DNA from: Galeruca laticollis
Taxonomy: Eukaryota; Arthropoda; Insecta; Coleoptera; Chrysomelidae
Length of the DNA: 64,000 nt
NCBI GenBank assembly: GCA_963921935.1
Contig: OY998179.1
Location: 48,962,222 to 49,026,221 of the forward strand
Direction of reading: 5' to 3'
The notes under the pieces are model-generated. The model was given only the letters and a program-made list of their open reading frames with translations. It did no database searches and was not told where the DNA came from. The translations under genes and the position numbers were made by a program. This document shows positions 11,900 through 21,682 of this stretch, piece by piece (position 1 is the stretch's first letter; every line of letters begins with the position of its first letter).

Positions 11900-13545
11900 G
11901 GTAATACCACGAGTGCTTCAAATTTTATCGAAAGTTTTTTCTTTTCCACGAAAACTTGTTTATTTGGCAAAAATATGAAAACAAACCGATTGATAAAATG
12001 TTATCTAAGTTCGGTATGTTTGAATGTTTTTGCATCAATTAAACAAGTTTGAGTGATGAAAATAACAAATTATGTGATGAAATTTGAAGAACGAGTTGTA
12101 TTTGGGAAGATAATTTTTTTCAACAATTTAAAAGGATTTTGCTATATTTTTTCCATTTATTATTTTATTGAATTCAAAGAATACATAAACTAAATTATTT
12201 GAAAAACTACAGTTATTAAAAACAAAGTTTTTGTAAATAGTTTGGCCAGCAGGCACAGCTGTCTCTTCCAACTCATGTGTGGATATAATATTGGTTGATG
12301 TTGCCGCAGTTGTCGATGTATTGGTTAATGTTGCCGCAGTTGTTGATGTATTGGCAATAAATACCGATTTGTTCGTTCTAACTTTATCCATGATATTTTT
12401 ATGGTGTTCGGCATTAATATGTAAATATGGCTTCAACGATGCTGCTGTGGCGTGACCTGTTATTTTGATGGCTTCTTGTTCCTGTATACCTTTCTTTATT
12501 AGATGAGTAACCAAAGTTGATTGGCCTGAGTGATTAGTTATTCTTCTTTTCTTAGTGTCAAGTCCAAATTTCTCAGCTGATTTCTTTAACCATTTGCTCA
12601 TTTCATTCTTACCCACTGGTACATTTTTATACCAAGTACCATTTGCATTTTTCAAATAAGGATTTGGATTAAGAAAAAATCGATCAGTAGTGATATTTTT
12701 ACCGCGTTTATCCTTCAGGTTCAGGATTCTCTGAGTTAGGACGCAACCATTTTGTGTAGGTGTATTTAATTCCTCCCTGATATAATGGATAAGGTAATTA
12801 ACACCGTCTCCGCGCCATGCTAATTCATAGGAAATAATATGAAAGAACTTCATTTGGAGACCCGAAGGCGTATTTTCGTCACACGAACCGATCACACTCA
12901 TATATTCTTCTTCTAGTGCTGTTGCACTTTGCTTCCTTTTTTGTATACAACTTTGCAATTGTTTTCTTTTGGCATTTCGCACATCTCTCGCTCTTTTAAA
13001 TTCCAAATCTTGAAACGGATTGAAGCTTATATTGAATTCTAGGTAGTATTTGTCCTGTATCAACTTGGCTGTTACATTCCATATGGTTTTCAAAGTATAT
13101 TCTTTGTAATCTTCGCCGTTACATGTTTTCATATTTGCTGCCGTCTCCTAGAATTTTTGCAATTTCTTAAATACTCGTATTTTTTTGTAGTTGGTAGTTT
13201 CTGATTCTGAAAAATGCTTCAAACTGATTCCATATACATTTGTTGGATTTTATTGTATTTTGTGGAGTGGAATATTCTCTTGGGTGATGGCACTGAATCG
13301 GTTTGTGTTCATTTTTCAATAAACTTCGAAGCACTTTTAGTTGTCAATAATGACAAATTCAAAGTAAAATTTTTACGTTTCAATGTAAACAAGGTATTAT
13401 CGATGAGGAAACAGTTTTATAAGTATAGTACCGAAGGATTGGCTAGAATAATGTGTTGCTATTGGTTGAAACCACCAAAATGTCAGATTTTGACAAGTGA
13501 AAAAAATAATCAATTAATATTTCTCCGTTCGATACTGTAGCAGGG
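11900..13545 (-). mobile_element. Crypton-like (tyrosine recombinase) element inserted in Gypsy-A
   Basis: Gypsy protease-like sequence is recognisable on both sides (VLGDLYVPDWL at about 11895-11860 and VGPSERVLEQVPA at about 13595-13550). Between them is a single tyrosine-recombinase gene and no terminal inverted repeats. That is the structure expected of Crypton DNA transposons. The borders are approximate because I could not identify the short target duplication. Confidence 0.55.
12128..13132 (-). CDS. Crypton-type tyrosine recombinase, catalytic Arg replaced
   Basis: An uninterrupted 334-residue ORF. The N-terminal 80 residues are helical and basic, with a K/R-rich stretch (RARDVRNAKRKQLQ). 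The recombinase core includes the box-I arginine in SYELAWRGDGVNYLIHY (about residues 102-118). Then come VGKNEMSKWLKKSAEKFGL, box II RRITNHSGQSTLVTHL (about 196-211), GH in ITGHATAASL and the candidate nucleophile Tyr in LKPYLHIN. Tyrosine recombinases need H-x-x-R in box II; here the position reads H-S-G-Q, so the second catalytic Arg is missing. The C-terminus has a duplicated Thr/Ala-rich run (STTAATLTNTSTTAATSTN). The family is that of Crypton elements and their domesticated ZMYM2/QRICH1-like relatives. The ORF is intact but probably catalytically impaired. Confidence 0.72.
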   Translation of the reverse strand: MKTCNGEDYKEYTLKTIWNVTAKLIQDKYYLEFNISFNPFQDLEFKRARDVRNAKRKQLQSCIQKRKQSATALEEEYMSVIGSCDENTPSGLQMKFFHIISYELAWRGDGVNYLIHYIREELNTPTQNGCVLTQRILNLKDKRGKNITTDRFFLNPNPYLKNANGTWYKNVPVGKNEMSKWLKKSAEKFGLDTKKRRITNHSGQSTLVTHLIKKGIQEQEAIKITGHATAASLKPYLHINAEHHKNIMDKVRTNKSVFIANTSTTAATLTNTSTTAATSTNIISTHELEETAVPAGQTIYKNFVFNNCSFSNNLVYVFFEFNKIINGKNIAKSF

Positions 13546-13559
13546 ACTTGCTCTAAGAC

Positions 13560-14040
13560 TCTTTCGCTAGGGCCAACTGATATATGGAATTTAATATCGG
13601 ATGGTTTTCTAAAGTTAATTGGAATTACAGCCCTATCACTAACAAAACGCTAGTTATTCAAATCTATGTTAAATTTCATAGAAAGCAGGTTGTTGATACC
13701 AATAATTCCTCGTGGAAATCGTATAATATGAACCTTAACATATGATCTCTGTCAAATTCTCGGTGAGCTGGTATGTCGGCTTGAAACTGCACGTTTTTGG
13801 TTCCCAGAAAGGTTGAAAGTGATACATTTGAATTGAATATGCATTGGGATAAAAATTGTCGGCAATGATAAGCTTTAAGAATGATTTAATACTTGCAGTT
13901 TTAATGGGGGGTATAGAGATTCTTATATGGAGTAAGGTAAAGGATTATTAGAGATAATGTTTAGTTCGGTTATAGGGTTTACTGAGGCATTCTCTTTAAA
14001 TTTCCTCAAAAATAATCAGAGCCTACATAGTTTTCTTGCT
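13560..14040 (-). pseudogene. Gypsy-A gag-pol junction / protease region remnant
   Basis: Minus-strand frames contain a short pol-like start (FHISVGPSERVLEQVPATV, 13600-13545) and discontinuous reading between it and gag. No protease D-[ST]-G motif can be read with confidence. I treat it as the eroded connection between gag and the RT region, separated from the latter by the Crypton-like insertion. Confidence 0.4.
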
Positions 14041-14042
14041 CG

Positions 14043-14991
14043 CTAAAATGGGAATTTGTGTCGACGTTCGCATTCCGTCCCAATGTAGTTGTTAGTCAAT
14101 AATTCTTCAGCTATGAAATTTGGTCTTTTCCCGTTATTTTGACAATAAAAATTTCTAACATTACTCGGTCTTTTACTGTATAATGGGGGTAATCTTGAAT
14201 AGGTAGAAATAGCCATCGGCTCGGGTTTTGGAAGACGATGCATAGGAGTTTGATAAGGTTTGAAAACATTACGGGGAGGTCCGAATACTTATCAATTAGT
14301 TGGGTAATTTCTGGGTGGTAATGGTTGGGATTGAACGTTAATGGGCTGACGAGGACATGAACGGCCTTAGATAAATACTCATTAAAATTTGGGTTTGAGT
14401 GATAAGAAGAAGCTAGCTGATTATAATATTGCTTACCGTGGTGTTGATGAGTTCGGGGGCGGTAATTCTGGTTTCTGAAATTATTTTTGCTTTGGTGGGT
14501 CCTTTGATCGTTTGAATGAGAATAAAGCTTTTCGAAATTTTCAAATTCATTAACATAAGCGTGTTCCAGTGATGCTGGTTGGTTCCAACGCATGTATTTA
14601 ATGCCGTATTGTCGAGATTATTATCGTTGCCGATTCTTTGTATGACGCTGCTCCTCAATCATTTCAATCTATTCCCGAATTCTATCAAATTTTCATTTTT
14701 ATGCGGCCTAATTCGCGTGAGCTCTTGCGTTAAACATTCTAGGTTCCGTTTGTCCGAAAAACATTGCCAAAGCGCACCTTTTAACAATCCCCAACTATTC
14801 AACTCTACTCTACTCCCGACCATTAATTCGGCTTTTCCGACAAGCTTTCCCTTCATGCATTCAAGGATATGATCGTTCAAATTTTTATCCTTATAATCCT
14901 CATACGTCGCGATTAGGCTATCGCAAAGAGAAATAAATGTGTTAAGAGTATTCCTATTCCCATCATAGCGTTTGATATTTGACTTAAACAA
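14043..14991 (-). pseudogene. Gypsy-A Gag
   Basis: Two to three overlapping minus-strand frames. The first (14991-14659) holds the capsid-like helical region (KRYDGNRNTLNTFISLCDSL, CMKGKLVGKAELMVGSR, SWGLLKGALWQCFSDKRNLE and the ELTRIRPHKNENLIEFGNRL helix). This is the typical pattern of Gypsy Gag capsids. The second (14593-14111) has an Asn/Gln/His/Arg-rich tail (HQSKNNFRNQNYRPRTHQHH), the nucleic-acid-binding part found instead of a zinc knuckle in this clade. A frameshift near 14600-14650 separates the two. Confidence 0.72.
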
Positions 14992-15350
14992 CTCCCAGTT
15001 AATAGGACGAGGTTACAATTGACCGTTTGATATTTTAACTACTTTTATTACTTTGACTTTTAATATTTAAACTCTTAAGAGACTCTACTACGGAATTAGT
15101 ATCGATCACAAAGGTTTTAATTAATTACAAATAAAATTGTCCTAACAACTTTCCTTCCCGAATTAATTAAAATAAGGAAAAGGTAAGAAGGAAACTTAGC
15201 ACTTACCTCGATGGTTTTCTGGCCAGTTGTACCTTCCTCGAGTTTTTGACCACCCATGTAACTGTGCCACAGAAGGGACGATTTGCACTGAAGAGATGAT
15301 TTCCACTGAATGGACGTAAGTTCGTATTTTGTAAACACGTTAGGATAACA

Positions 15351-15793
15351 CGCGTTATCCTACTGACTACGCCAGATATGTATTCCCAAACAAAAATACC
15401 GTTTATAAAAAATATTTCACTTAATTATTACAAAGAAAGATGTTATTCTGAAAGTGGTTCTACAAAAACTGATATAGAATTATAAAAACAACCATGTTAA
15501 CAAGTTTACATAATTTCTAAGTAGAGATATTTAATATGGTGCAGATGCAGCGAATTATGACGTCGTAAATTGATTCACTTCAAAGTCGCCGAGATCATAG
15601 TTTATTTTTAGGTACTATATTCAACATGTAATATGTTCTCCATATCACTCTACTAGAGGTAGTATCAAGTTTTAAGCAACAGAAGGCACTTTTTCTTTTT
15701 TGGCTGCTGCTATAGTTGTTGTGCTTCTTACATTTTATGAGTGATTAACATTAGGTTCTCTATCATTCTTCACAGCTCGTAGTATGTAGTCTA
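15351..15793. other. no gene visible
   Basis: AT-rich spacer between Gypsy-A and the long-TIR transposon, with only short ORFs and no recognisable domain. Confidence 0.4.
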
Positions 15794-16390
15794 AGAGCTG
15801 GAGCCGAAAAATCATCGTCATCAGTAATATGGAGTTTCTCCCGTAAAACATGTTCATTTAGTATTGTTAATTACATATCCCAGCAGGCTGACAATCTACT
15901 GGATACAGGGGGTAGCAATTAGGGGGTGAAAGTGCAAAATTTTCGGGGAAAAAATCGTCATCGAAAATATGTCAGCCATTTAGGCCACTCAAAGTTGAAC
16001 CCCTAAGGTGTCTAAATCCGAAAGGGCTGATAGGTTCATAGGTAGGTGGATACCGAGGGCAGTAAAGCGGAGTCAAATTGTCCGAGCGCCTATGCTTTGT
16101 ATATGTATTTTCTAATTTTTGTAATTTAATTTACTTAGCAAGCATATATATTCTTGATTTATTTATTTAATTTTTTTTAAATTCTTTGCAAAATAGTGTA
16201 ATTTATTTAAATATAGTTAATAAACCAATTGTTGGACAACCCAATATCTGGACATATTTCGCTTTATGTATGAAATAATTTTTAAGTAAAAAATTTCGAT
16301 GGAGGAATTTCTAAAAACCAATTTTTCGACATTTTGTATTAAATTTTTCAGACATTGTGATATCCGAGTGATTTTTAAACAATTGTATTA
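15794..16390 (+). repeat. left long terminal inverted repeat
   Basis: Reverse-complement partner of 23330-24038. It includes the GGAGCCGAAAAATCATCGTC segment near the outer end, one copy of the 'GTTGAACCCCTAAGG' minisatellite unit (15990-16010), and an AT-rich inner part ending with GATATCCGAGTGATTTTTAA. Confidence 0.75.
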
Positions 16391-16652
16391 TAAAATAACA
16401 GTTTAAAAAAATTAATAAATCAATTAGTATGAAAGTACTTACTCTTGCAGAATTAATGGCGATATCTTCTGGATTCTATTTTTTAGTCCTCTGATGTAAA
16501 ATAATAATGTAACATATTGCAACACTTAAATTGAATATTATAATTTTATAATACCAGTTGAACATCAGCGATTTTTTATACTAATTATGTAAATGCAATG
16601 AACACTTTTAATCATTACTTTTTATTACTAAATTCTCAAGATTTTATTAGAA

Positions 16653-17101
16653 TGTGGTGGTTACTTAGTAAGGGTCCCTCGTATACTGGATGTTTACCAT
16701 AAAGGCATATTATTATGGAGGAAACCCCTTACCTTGCAACCTGTGTTCGGGAACAGAATAAACAACGACACATTTATAAAATCACTGGGTTCAAGTTTAA
16801 TACATTTAAAAATACACTACTATAAATATCAAACGACTTATTCGAAGTATTAATAACAATAATAATAATCTCATCCTGGTTCGTTCACATCCATTATATA
16901 GGAAACATAGTTGTGTTTTTCTGCACAGCTGACCTCCGTACATGTTTGTTTATAAAATAACAAAAACAATCTTTCCTTGGTGAATGACATTGAGTATGGT
17001 CGGCCGATGCTCCTTAAATACTATAATTAATATTAGATTAAATATTATTATTTCTAAGGTAGTGTCCTTTTGTCTTTAATGTCTTTTAGGGATCACTACA
17101 T
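16653..17101 (-). repeat. 3' LTR of chimeric element copy 1
   Basis: 449 bp, nearly identical to 20990-21436 over its whole length (small indels only), TG...CA ends. It is the 3' LTR because the genes read on the minus strand toward it. Confidence 0.92.
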
Positions 17102-17284
17102 CATCCCCTCTTGGAAGAGGAAGATTTTAATTTTTCGATAACACTTATATCTAAAACTGTTTTAATGAATGTTTTTTGTTTTTTCTTTGTTTAGTAAACA
17201 CTACTTGTTCGTTTATCAACACACTTCACTTATTTACAATTGTTTCCGCTCATTGTATACAAACAATCGATTCTTATGAACGGT

Positions 17285-18406
17285 CTATTGTTTTTTGTCT
17301 GGAAATGTAATCTCACAATTTACCCCCTTGACTCCCGTTATTTTAAACGGACCTAGATAATGTGAATCAAATTTGTTTCTTGCTTCATTTTTTAGAATAA
17401 CTAATTCCCCTATTTCAAAATTTACGGGTGAAGAAACATTTTCGCTATTATTAACTCTACTTAATTTATTATTTATTAAAAACTGTCTGGCCCTTTCATT
17501 AGCGTATTGTAATTTATATCTTAATTCATTATCATATTTTTCAAGATTGTAACACGGTTCAAATTTTGCGTTTAAAAATTCTGGCAAATTGGGTTTTCTC
17601 CCATATAATAACTCAAAAGGAGTGTATCCGTGATACGTATTTGGTGTTGTATTATAACAATATGCGAACATTCTTACAAACTCACACCAATTATCCCTAG
17701 AATCTTTGATAAAATTTCTTATATATTCGTTAAATGTCCGATGTAATCTTTCGCAACTGCCTATTGTTTCGTGGTGGTATGCTGTTGAAAAATTATGTTT
17801 TATATTTAATAGTTCTGCTAAATTCTTCATTATTTCGTTCTTATATTCCGTCCCTTGATCTGTTCTTATTTCTTTCGTCAATCCGTAATTTGGTATAAAG
17901 TTGTCGAAAATTGCTTTTGCTATTGTGTGTGCTTCTTTATTCTGAACTGGTATCATAACTGCGTACTTAGTTAATTCGCATAATATCGTAATGCAATAAC
18001 GATTTCCGTTGTTACTCTCTACAAACGGACCTATTGTGTCTATGTAAATAATATCAAACGGTTTTATAGATGTATCTGTTATGACAAATTTTTCTTTGTG
18101 ACTGGGCTTTGCCTTATTCACTTGACATTTATGACAATTTTTTACGTATTTCCTTACGTCTTTCTCCATGTTTTTCCACTTGAAATTTGCTCTTAGTTTC
18201 TTTAATAACCTATTATTTCCTACATGTCCCCCAAACATTGGATCATTGTGGTATCTTTCTAATATCTTTTGGATCTCTTCTTTCTGCTGTACCGTTTTTG
18301 GTACGTCTCTTCTTTCTGCTGTACCGTTTTTGGTACGTCGCATATACATACATGAATACTTTTTAACCTTTGATTTCCTATTTCTATAAATTCTTCTACT
18401 GTGCAC
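17285..18406 (-). CDS. Gypsy-type integrase (copy 1)
   Basis: Open frame of 373 residues. After a basic leader comes the zinc-binding HHCC domain: HNDPMFGGH followed by NCHKCQVNK (about residues 50-100). The catalytic core carries the D-D-E acids: IYIDTIGPF, RTDQGTEY and ETIGSCERLHRTFNEYIR. The C-terminal domain ends in a chromodomain-free SH3-like block (NFEIGELVILKNEARNKFD, HYLGPFKITGVKG). All catalytic and zinc residues are visible, so it could be functional. Its 5' side is shifted from the preceding ORF by a perfect 32-bp tandem duplication (18275-18306 and 18307-18338) that is absent from copy 2. There is no room for an envelope gene between it and the LTR (183 bp). Confidence 0.88.
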   Translation of the reverse strand: MHSRRIYRNRKSKVKKYSCMYMRRTKNGTAERRDVPKTVQQKEEIQKILERYHNDPMFGGHVGNNRLLKKLRANFKWKNMEKDVRKYVKNCHKCQVNKAKPSHKEKFVITDTSIKPFDIIYIDTIGPFVESNNGNRYCITILCELTKYAVMIPVQNKEAHTIAKAIFDNFIPNYGLTKEIRTDQGTEYKNEIMKNLAELLNIKHNFSTAYHHETIGSCERLHRTFNEYIRNFIKDSRDNWCEFVRMFAYCYNTTPNTYHGYTPFELLYGRKPNLPEFLNAKFEPCYNLEKYDNELRYKLQYANERARQFLINNKLSRVNNSENVSSPVNFEIGELVILKNEARNKFDSHYLGPFKITGVKGVNCEITFPDKKQ

Positions 18407-18873
18407 TTTTTAAATATTTTATCATTTGTATATATTTTCATTCTTTTTACTTCATTTCTTACCGATAGCTCTTCAAGCTTTTCCAACGTTCGTCCTAGGT
18501 CGAAGTTGTGTAAACCGGTATTTAAGGCTTCACTAAATTTCAATTTGTTTTTGATCCGAATGCTCATCCTAAGTGAGATACGGTTATTTTCAAAGTGTAA
18601 AATTGGTAATTTATGTGCCTCAAGGTTATTTAAAACTTTTACTACTGCAGGTTTTTGTATTCTTACTTCTTTTGTTTCCACTTTATTCCTTTGATCCTTT
18701 GCTGTTTGTACGTTTTCTTTTTGCGTTTGTGCTCTTGTGATTGCCAAGAGATGTGAATTATTTATGTATAAATCCTTAAGTTCTTCAATGGATATTATCG
18801 ATATACTGTCCGCGTAATTCTCTATACCTTTCACATACTGTATTTCAAAATGGTATTGTTCCAAATCAATCAA
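18259..18873 (-). CDS. RNase H tail and RNase H-integrase linker (copy 1)
   Basis: Starts at the very end of a Gypsy RNase H: DLEQYHFEIQYVKGIENYAD, the segment that normally precedes ADALSR. It then runs into a poorly conserved linker (ISIEELKDLYINN, ITRAQTQKEN, LPILHFENNRISLRMSIR, FDLGRTLEKLEELS, KIFKKCTVEEFIE). The RNase H catalytic residues and all of RT, which should lie upstream, are missing and the coiled-coil/RRM ORF is there instead. In copy 2 the equivalent ORF begins with an ATG seven bases after the RRM stop codon. The last 30 residues are altered by the 32-bp duplication. Confidence 0.75.
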   Translation of the reverse strand: MIDLEQYHFEIQYVKGIENYADSISIISIEELKDLYINNSHLLAITRAQTQKENVQTAKDQRNKVETKEVRIQKPAVVKVLNNLEAHKLPILHFENNRISLRMSIRIKNKLKFSEALNTGLHNFDLGRTLEKLEELSVRNEVKRMKIYTNDKIFKKCTVEEFIEIGNQRLKSIHVCICDVPKTVQQKEETYQKRYSRKKRSKRY

Positions 18874-18887
18874 ATTTCATATTTTTC

Positions 18888-19579
18888 CTAGACAATTTGT
18901 TTACCTCTTAGTTGCTTAAAACTTTTATCACTGAAAATTTTATCCAAAATTTTCGGATCAGTTTCGTTATTTTCCTTAAACGTTGATTTGTTCCATCCTG
19001 TATGTATTTCTAATTTATTCTTCCTTTCTTCTAGTTCTTTTAAACTGTACACGTTGTCATTAATCATTAATGTATTTTCAATTATCTTAGCTTTAGCTCC
19101 ACTTTCTCTCGCCTGTTTCATGTATCTAATTAGTTGTTTTCTCTGTTCCAATATATCTTTTGGATAATCTTCATCAATATATATTTTTGTTCCTTTTAGT
19201 TTATTCGTTCCGTTCAAAATCTCTACTTTCGTATTCACATCTTTCATCATTATTAATACTGGTCTATTTTTGTTACTGTTTTTATTTCCTAATCTTTTAC
19301 ATTTCAAAATATCTGTTTTAACATCTACTGTGTTATTAACCTTGTTCATTACATCTTCTAATTTGTTTTTTTCAGTTGTTCCTCATCTTCTTCGTTTTCT
19401 TCTTCTATACCATGTATTATTAAATTCTTCTCCCTAAAATTTTTCTGATTATCTGTCATGTTTCCTTGCAAAAATTCTGTTTTTTCCTTTAGTTCCATAT
19501 TGTCCATCCTTAGATCGTAGTTTTCTTTCTTTAACTGCGCTATTTGTCTACTCATTTCTTCAATTTTCTCTTCTATCTT
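18888..19579 (-). pseudogene. LINE ORF1-like coiled-coil/RRM protein (copy 1)
   Basis: Follows Gag in the same frame after a TGA (19580) where copy 2 has a cysteine codon. First comes a heptad-rich coiled coil (QIAQLKKENYDLRMDNMELK). Next is the RRM start (FREKNLIIHGIEEENEEDEE). After a one-base slip in an A-run near 19360 come the rest of the RRM and the C-terminal domain: DILKCKRLGNKNSNKNRPVL, KLKGTKIYIDEDYPKDILEQ and RESGAKAKIIENTLMINDNV. These blocks correspond to ORF1 proteins of Jockey/CR1-type non-LTR elements (coiled coil, RRM, CTD), nucleic-acid chaperones that bind LINE RNA. In a Gypsy backbone they occupy the protease-RT position. Broken here by one stop and one frameshift. Confidence 0.8.
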
Positions 19580-20704
19580 TCATATTCTCACGTTATTGTC
19601 GACTCGATTTTTGTAATTTCCATTATTATTGTATTTCCTATATTTATTAAAATTTTCGTATCTGCCGTAGTTCTTTCCTTGATTATACTGTCGAAATGTT
19701 CCTCTTGAATGATTACCGTTATAACATCCTCTGTTGATTCCTCTCCGATGGTTATTCCTAAAGTCAAAGTTTGATTTCCTGAAGAAATTCCTGTTATCTT
19801 TCATATGTAAGACGTGTTGTTGTCCTACTATACCTTCTACTGAAAAAAATTTTGATAATACTTCTTGTGTTGTTTCAAAACTTCCCGCTGCAATTATCGT
19901 TTTGCTTGCATCCGTTGCGGCATTCATAGTTACTGCCTTAATCGTTGCTTCTTTTGTATATTTCTCAGCTAGCCGTTCAGGCATCCCTTCCGATATGTAT
20001 GCTGCCTGTAATCTTTCCACCAGTTTCTCTATTTCTGTTGCATACTGTGTCACATCCTTTCCGTTCTGTCTTATTTTACCAAGTTTCGCTAGGAGAAGGC
20101 TTGGATTGTCTCCTCTTATCCCTGCTTTAAGTTTATCTTTGATGTCTGCAATGGAGTTTTCCGTTGTGATTAAACTTCTAGCTTTTCCTGTTAATCTCGT
20201 CTTTATCAATAGGATAGCATTTTCCTCATTACCATTCGTGTTTGTCTGTCGTAAATCCAATGAGTCTAAGAATGACTGTAATTTACTTGCCTCGCCGTTG
20301 AACTCATTCGGTAAAACTTTACTCGCAAAATTAAAAAAATCGTTCATACTTGTCGCCATTTTCAACTGTTTGCTTATTGCTTGTAATACAACCGCATTAA
20401 TTTCCTCAAATATAGAGGTAGGTATGTCTATAATACAATTTAACGCTTGAAATGCCCTTTCAGCTTTATCCCTAATCCTACTTGAATAACTTTTACAAGT
20501 CTCTTGTTGTATTGAACTTAAATTTTTCCAATTTTTGGCTATTAACCTAGTAAAATTATTATGACCTACTATGCTACTAATTACTTCTATATGTATATCA
20601 GGATTTTTAGGAGTTTCCTTCTTCAAAACCCTTTTTCCCTGTTTATTAACTTCTTCTACAATCAATCGTAATTTATTCTCAAAATCTTCCCACGTTATTG
20701 ACAT
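19580..20704 (-). CDS. Gypsy-type Gag (copy 1)
   Basis: 374 residues. Helical matrix-like N-terminus (MSITWEDFENKLRLIVEEVN), then a capsid-like core (ISKQLKMATSMNDFFNFASK, LPNEFNGEASKLQSFLDSLD, ILLIKTRLTGKARSLITTEN, DVTQYATEIEKLVERLQAAY). The tail is rich in Asn, Arg, Gly and Tyr (RNFFRKSNFDFRNNHRRG and NYGRYENFNKYRKYNNNGNY), which replaces a CCHC zinc knuckle as the RNA-binding part. It forms the virus-like particle that packages element RNA. It ends at a TGA that is a cysteine codon in copy 2, where Gag runs straight into the coiled-coil/RRM domain. Confidence 0.85.
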   Translation of the reverse strand: MSITWEDFENKLRLIVEEVNKQGKRVLKKETPKNPDIHIEVISSIVGHNNFTRLIAKNWKNLSSIQQETCKSYSSRIRDKAERAFQALNCIIDIPTSIFEEINAVVLQAISKQLKMATSMNDFFNFASKVLPNEFNGEASKLQSFLDSLDLRQTNTNGNEENAILLIKTRLTGKARSLITTENSIADIKDKLKAGIRGDNPSLLLAKLGKIRQNGKDVTQYATEIEKLVERLQAAYISEGMPERLAEKYTKEATIKAVTMNAATDASKTIIAAGSFETTQEVLSKFFSVEGIVGQQHVLHMKDNRNFFRKSNFDFRNNHRRGINRGCYNGNHSRGTFRQYNQGKNYGRYENFNKYRKYNNNGNYKNRVDNNVRI

Positions 20705-20745
20705 TTAAAAAAGAAGAATAGAATGCATGTGTACTTACAAATTAC

Positions 20746-20875
20746 TTATACGGTGAGAGTTCCTGTTGCCTGCTTTATTGCATTGCTTCTGTTGATATCT
20801 CTTTTCAACGCTCTTCGGTGTGTTTTCCATACTGACCAAACGAATTTGCAGATAAAAGCTATTGTTATAATGTAT
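20746..20875 (-). pseudogene. remnant of the small membrane ORF upstream of gag (copy 1)
   Basis: In one minus-strand frame the sequence reads a hydrophobic stretch followed by VWKTHRRALKRDINR and a stop at 20746-20748. It is the counterpart of the better-preserved 91-residue ORF at 37533-37808. The upstream half is replaced or eroded by microsatellite-like sequence (20880-20970). Confidence 0.6.
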
Positions 20876-20989
20876 AATGGCGATAACCGTTATACAATTA
20901 ATTGTGCCATTTCCATTATACAATTACCAATACCATTTCCATTTATTTCCATTTTACCAATCGTTACCATTTAGTTTGCAGGATCGCCA

Positions 20990-21436
20990 TGTGGTGGTTA
21001 CTTAGTAAGGGTCCCTCGTATACTGGATGTTTACCATAAAGGCATATTATTATGGAGGAAACCCCTAGCCTTGCAACCTGTGTTCGGGAACAGAATAAAC
21101 AACGACACATTTATAAAATCACTGGGTTCAAGTTTAATACATTTAAAATACACTACTATAAATATCAAACGACTTATTCGAAGTATTATTAACAATAATA
21201 AAAATCTCATCCTGGTTCGTTCACATCCATTATATAGGAAACATAGTTGTGTTTTTCTGCACAGCTGACCTCCGTACATGTTTGTTTATAAAATAACAAA
21301 AACAATCTTTCCTTGGTGAATGACATTGAGTATGGTCGGCCGATGCTCCTTAAATACTATAATTAATATTAGATTAAATATTATTATTTCTAAGGTAGTG
21401 TCCTTTTGTCTTTAATGTCTTTTAGGGATCACTACA
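20990..21436 (-). repeat. 5' LTR of chimeric element copy 1
   Basis: 447 bp, paired with 16653-17101. The internal sequence next to it (20969-20989, read on the minus strand) begins TGGCGATCCTGC, a tRNA primer-binding site by position and by its TGG start. The tRNA species is not assigned. Confidence 0.92.
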
Positions 21437-21682
21437 AGAATTTAAAAAGTAAGTAAATTAAAGAAAGTTACTGTTTATTTAATCAAGGGATACAATTGGC
21501 CACCAGAAAATTCTACAAATAAAATTTTGGGAACAAAGGTAGGGCAATAATTTAATATTCGCTCAATAATTTTATTACAAGACAATTATAAGAATTATAT
21601 CATTATATTGAAATACATTTTAGTTTATTGAATAATAAAATATTACAATTAAAATTCTCAAGTCATCAATATTAGTATCACA

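Larger units (their letters stand above)
8990..15350 (-). mobile_element. decayed Ty3/Gypsy retrotransposon (Gypsy-A)
   Basis: On the minus strand the order is gag (about 14990-14040), a degenerate protease-like region (13990-13560 and about 11900-11700), reverse transcriptase (11690-10640), RNase H (10640-10330) and integrase (9760-9050), the canonical Gypsy order. A tyrosine-recombinase element interrupts it at about 11.9-13.54 kb. LTRs are not convincingly paired; sequence around 15.05-15.37 kb is the likely 5' LTR position. All ORFs carry stops or frameshifts. Confidence 0.75.
16653..21436 (-). mobile_element. chimeric LTR retrotransposon, copy 1 (Gag-RRM-integrase, no RT)
   Basis: The LTRs are 449 bp (16653-17101) and 447 bp (20990-21436), starting TGTGG and ending CACTACA. 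The 4-bp target duplication AGAA is at 16649-16652 and 21437-21440. Coding on the minus strand: remnant of a small membrane ORF (about 20870-20746), Gag (20704-19580), LINE-ORF1-like coiled-coil/RRM region (19579-18888), RNase-H tail plus linker (18873-18259) and integrase (18406-17285). A purine-rich tract (AAGAGGGGATGA on the minus strand, about 17102-17120) borders the 3' LTR. The primer-binding site TGGCGATCCTGC borders the 5' LTR at 20989 downward. Protease, reverse transcriptase and most of RNase H are absent. Copy 2 has the same layout, so this is a family trait rather than damage to one copy. Confidence 0.9.

Noticed and set aside
17102..17284. Envelope gene after integrase in the chimeric element
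   Set aside because: Only 183 bp separate the integrase stop from the 3' LTR; no env ORF can fit, so the element is not errantivirus-like in that respect.
19734..20450. Long hydrophobic plus-strand ORF (238 codons)
   Set aside because: It is the antisense of Gag in copy 1; the homologous antisense frame at 36524-37222 exists only because Gag is conserved. No membrane-protein family, no promoter or splice context.
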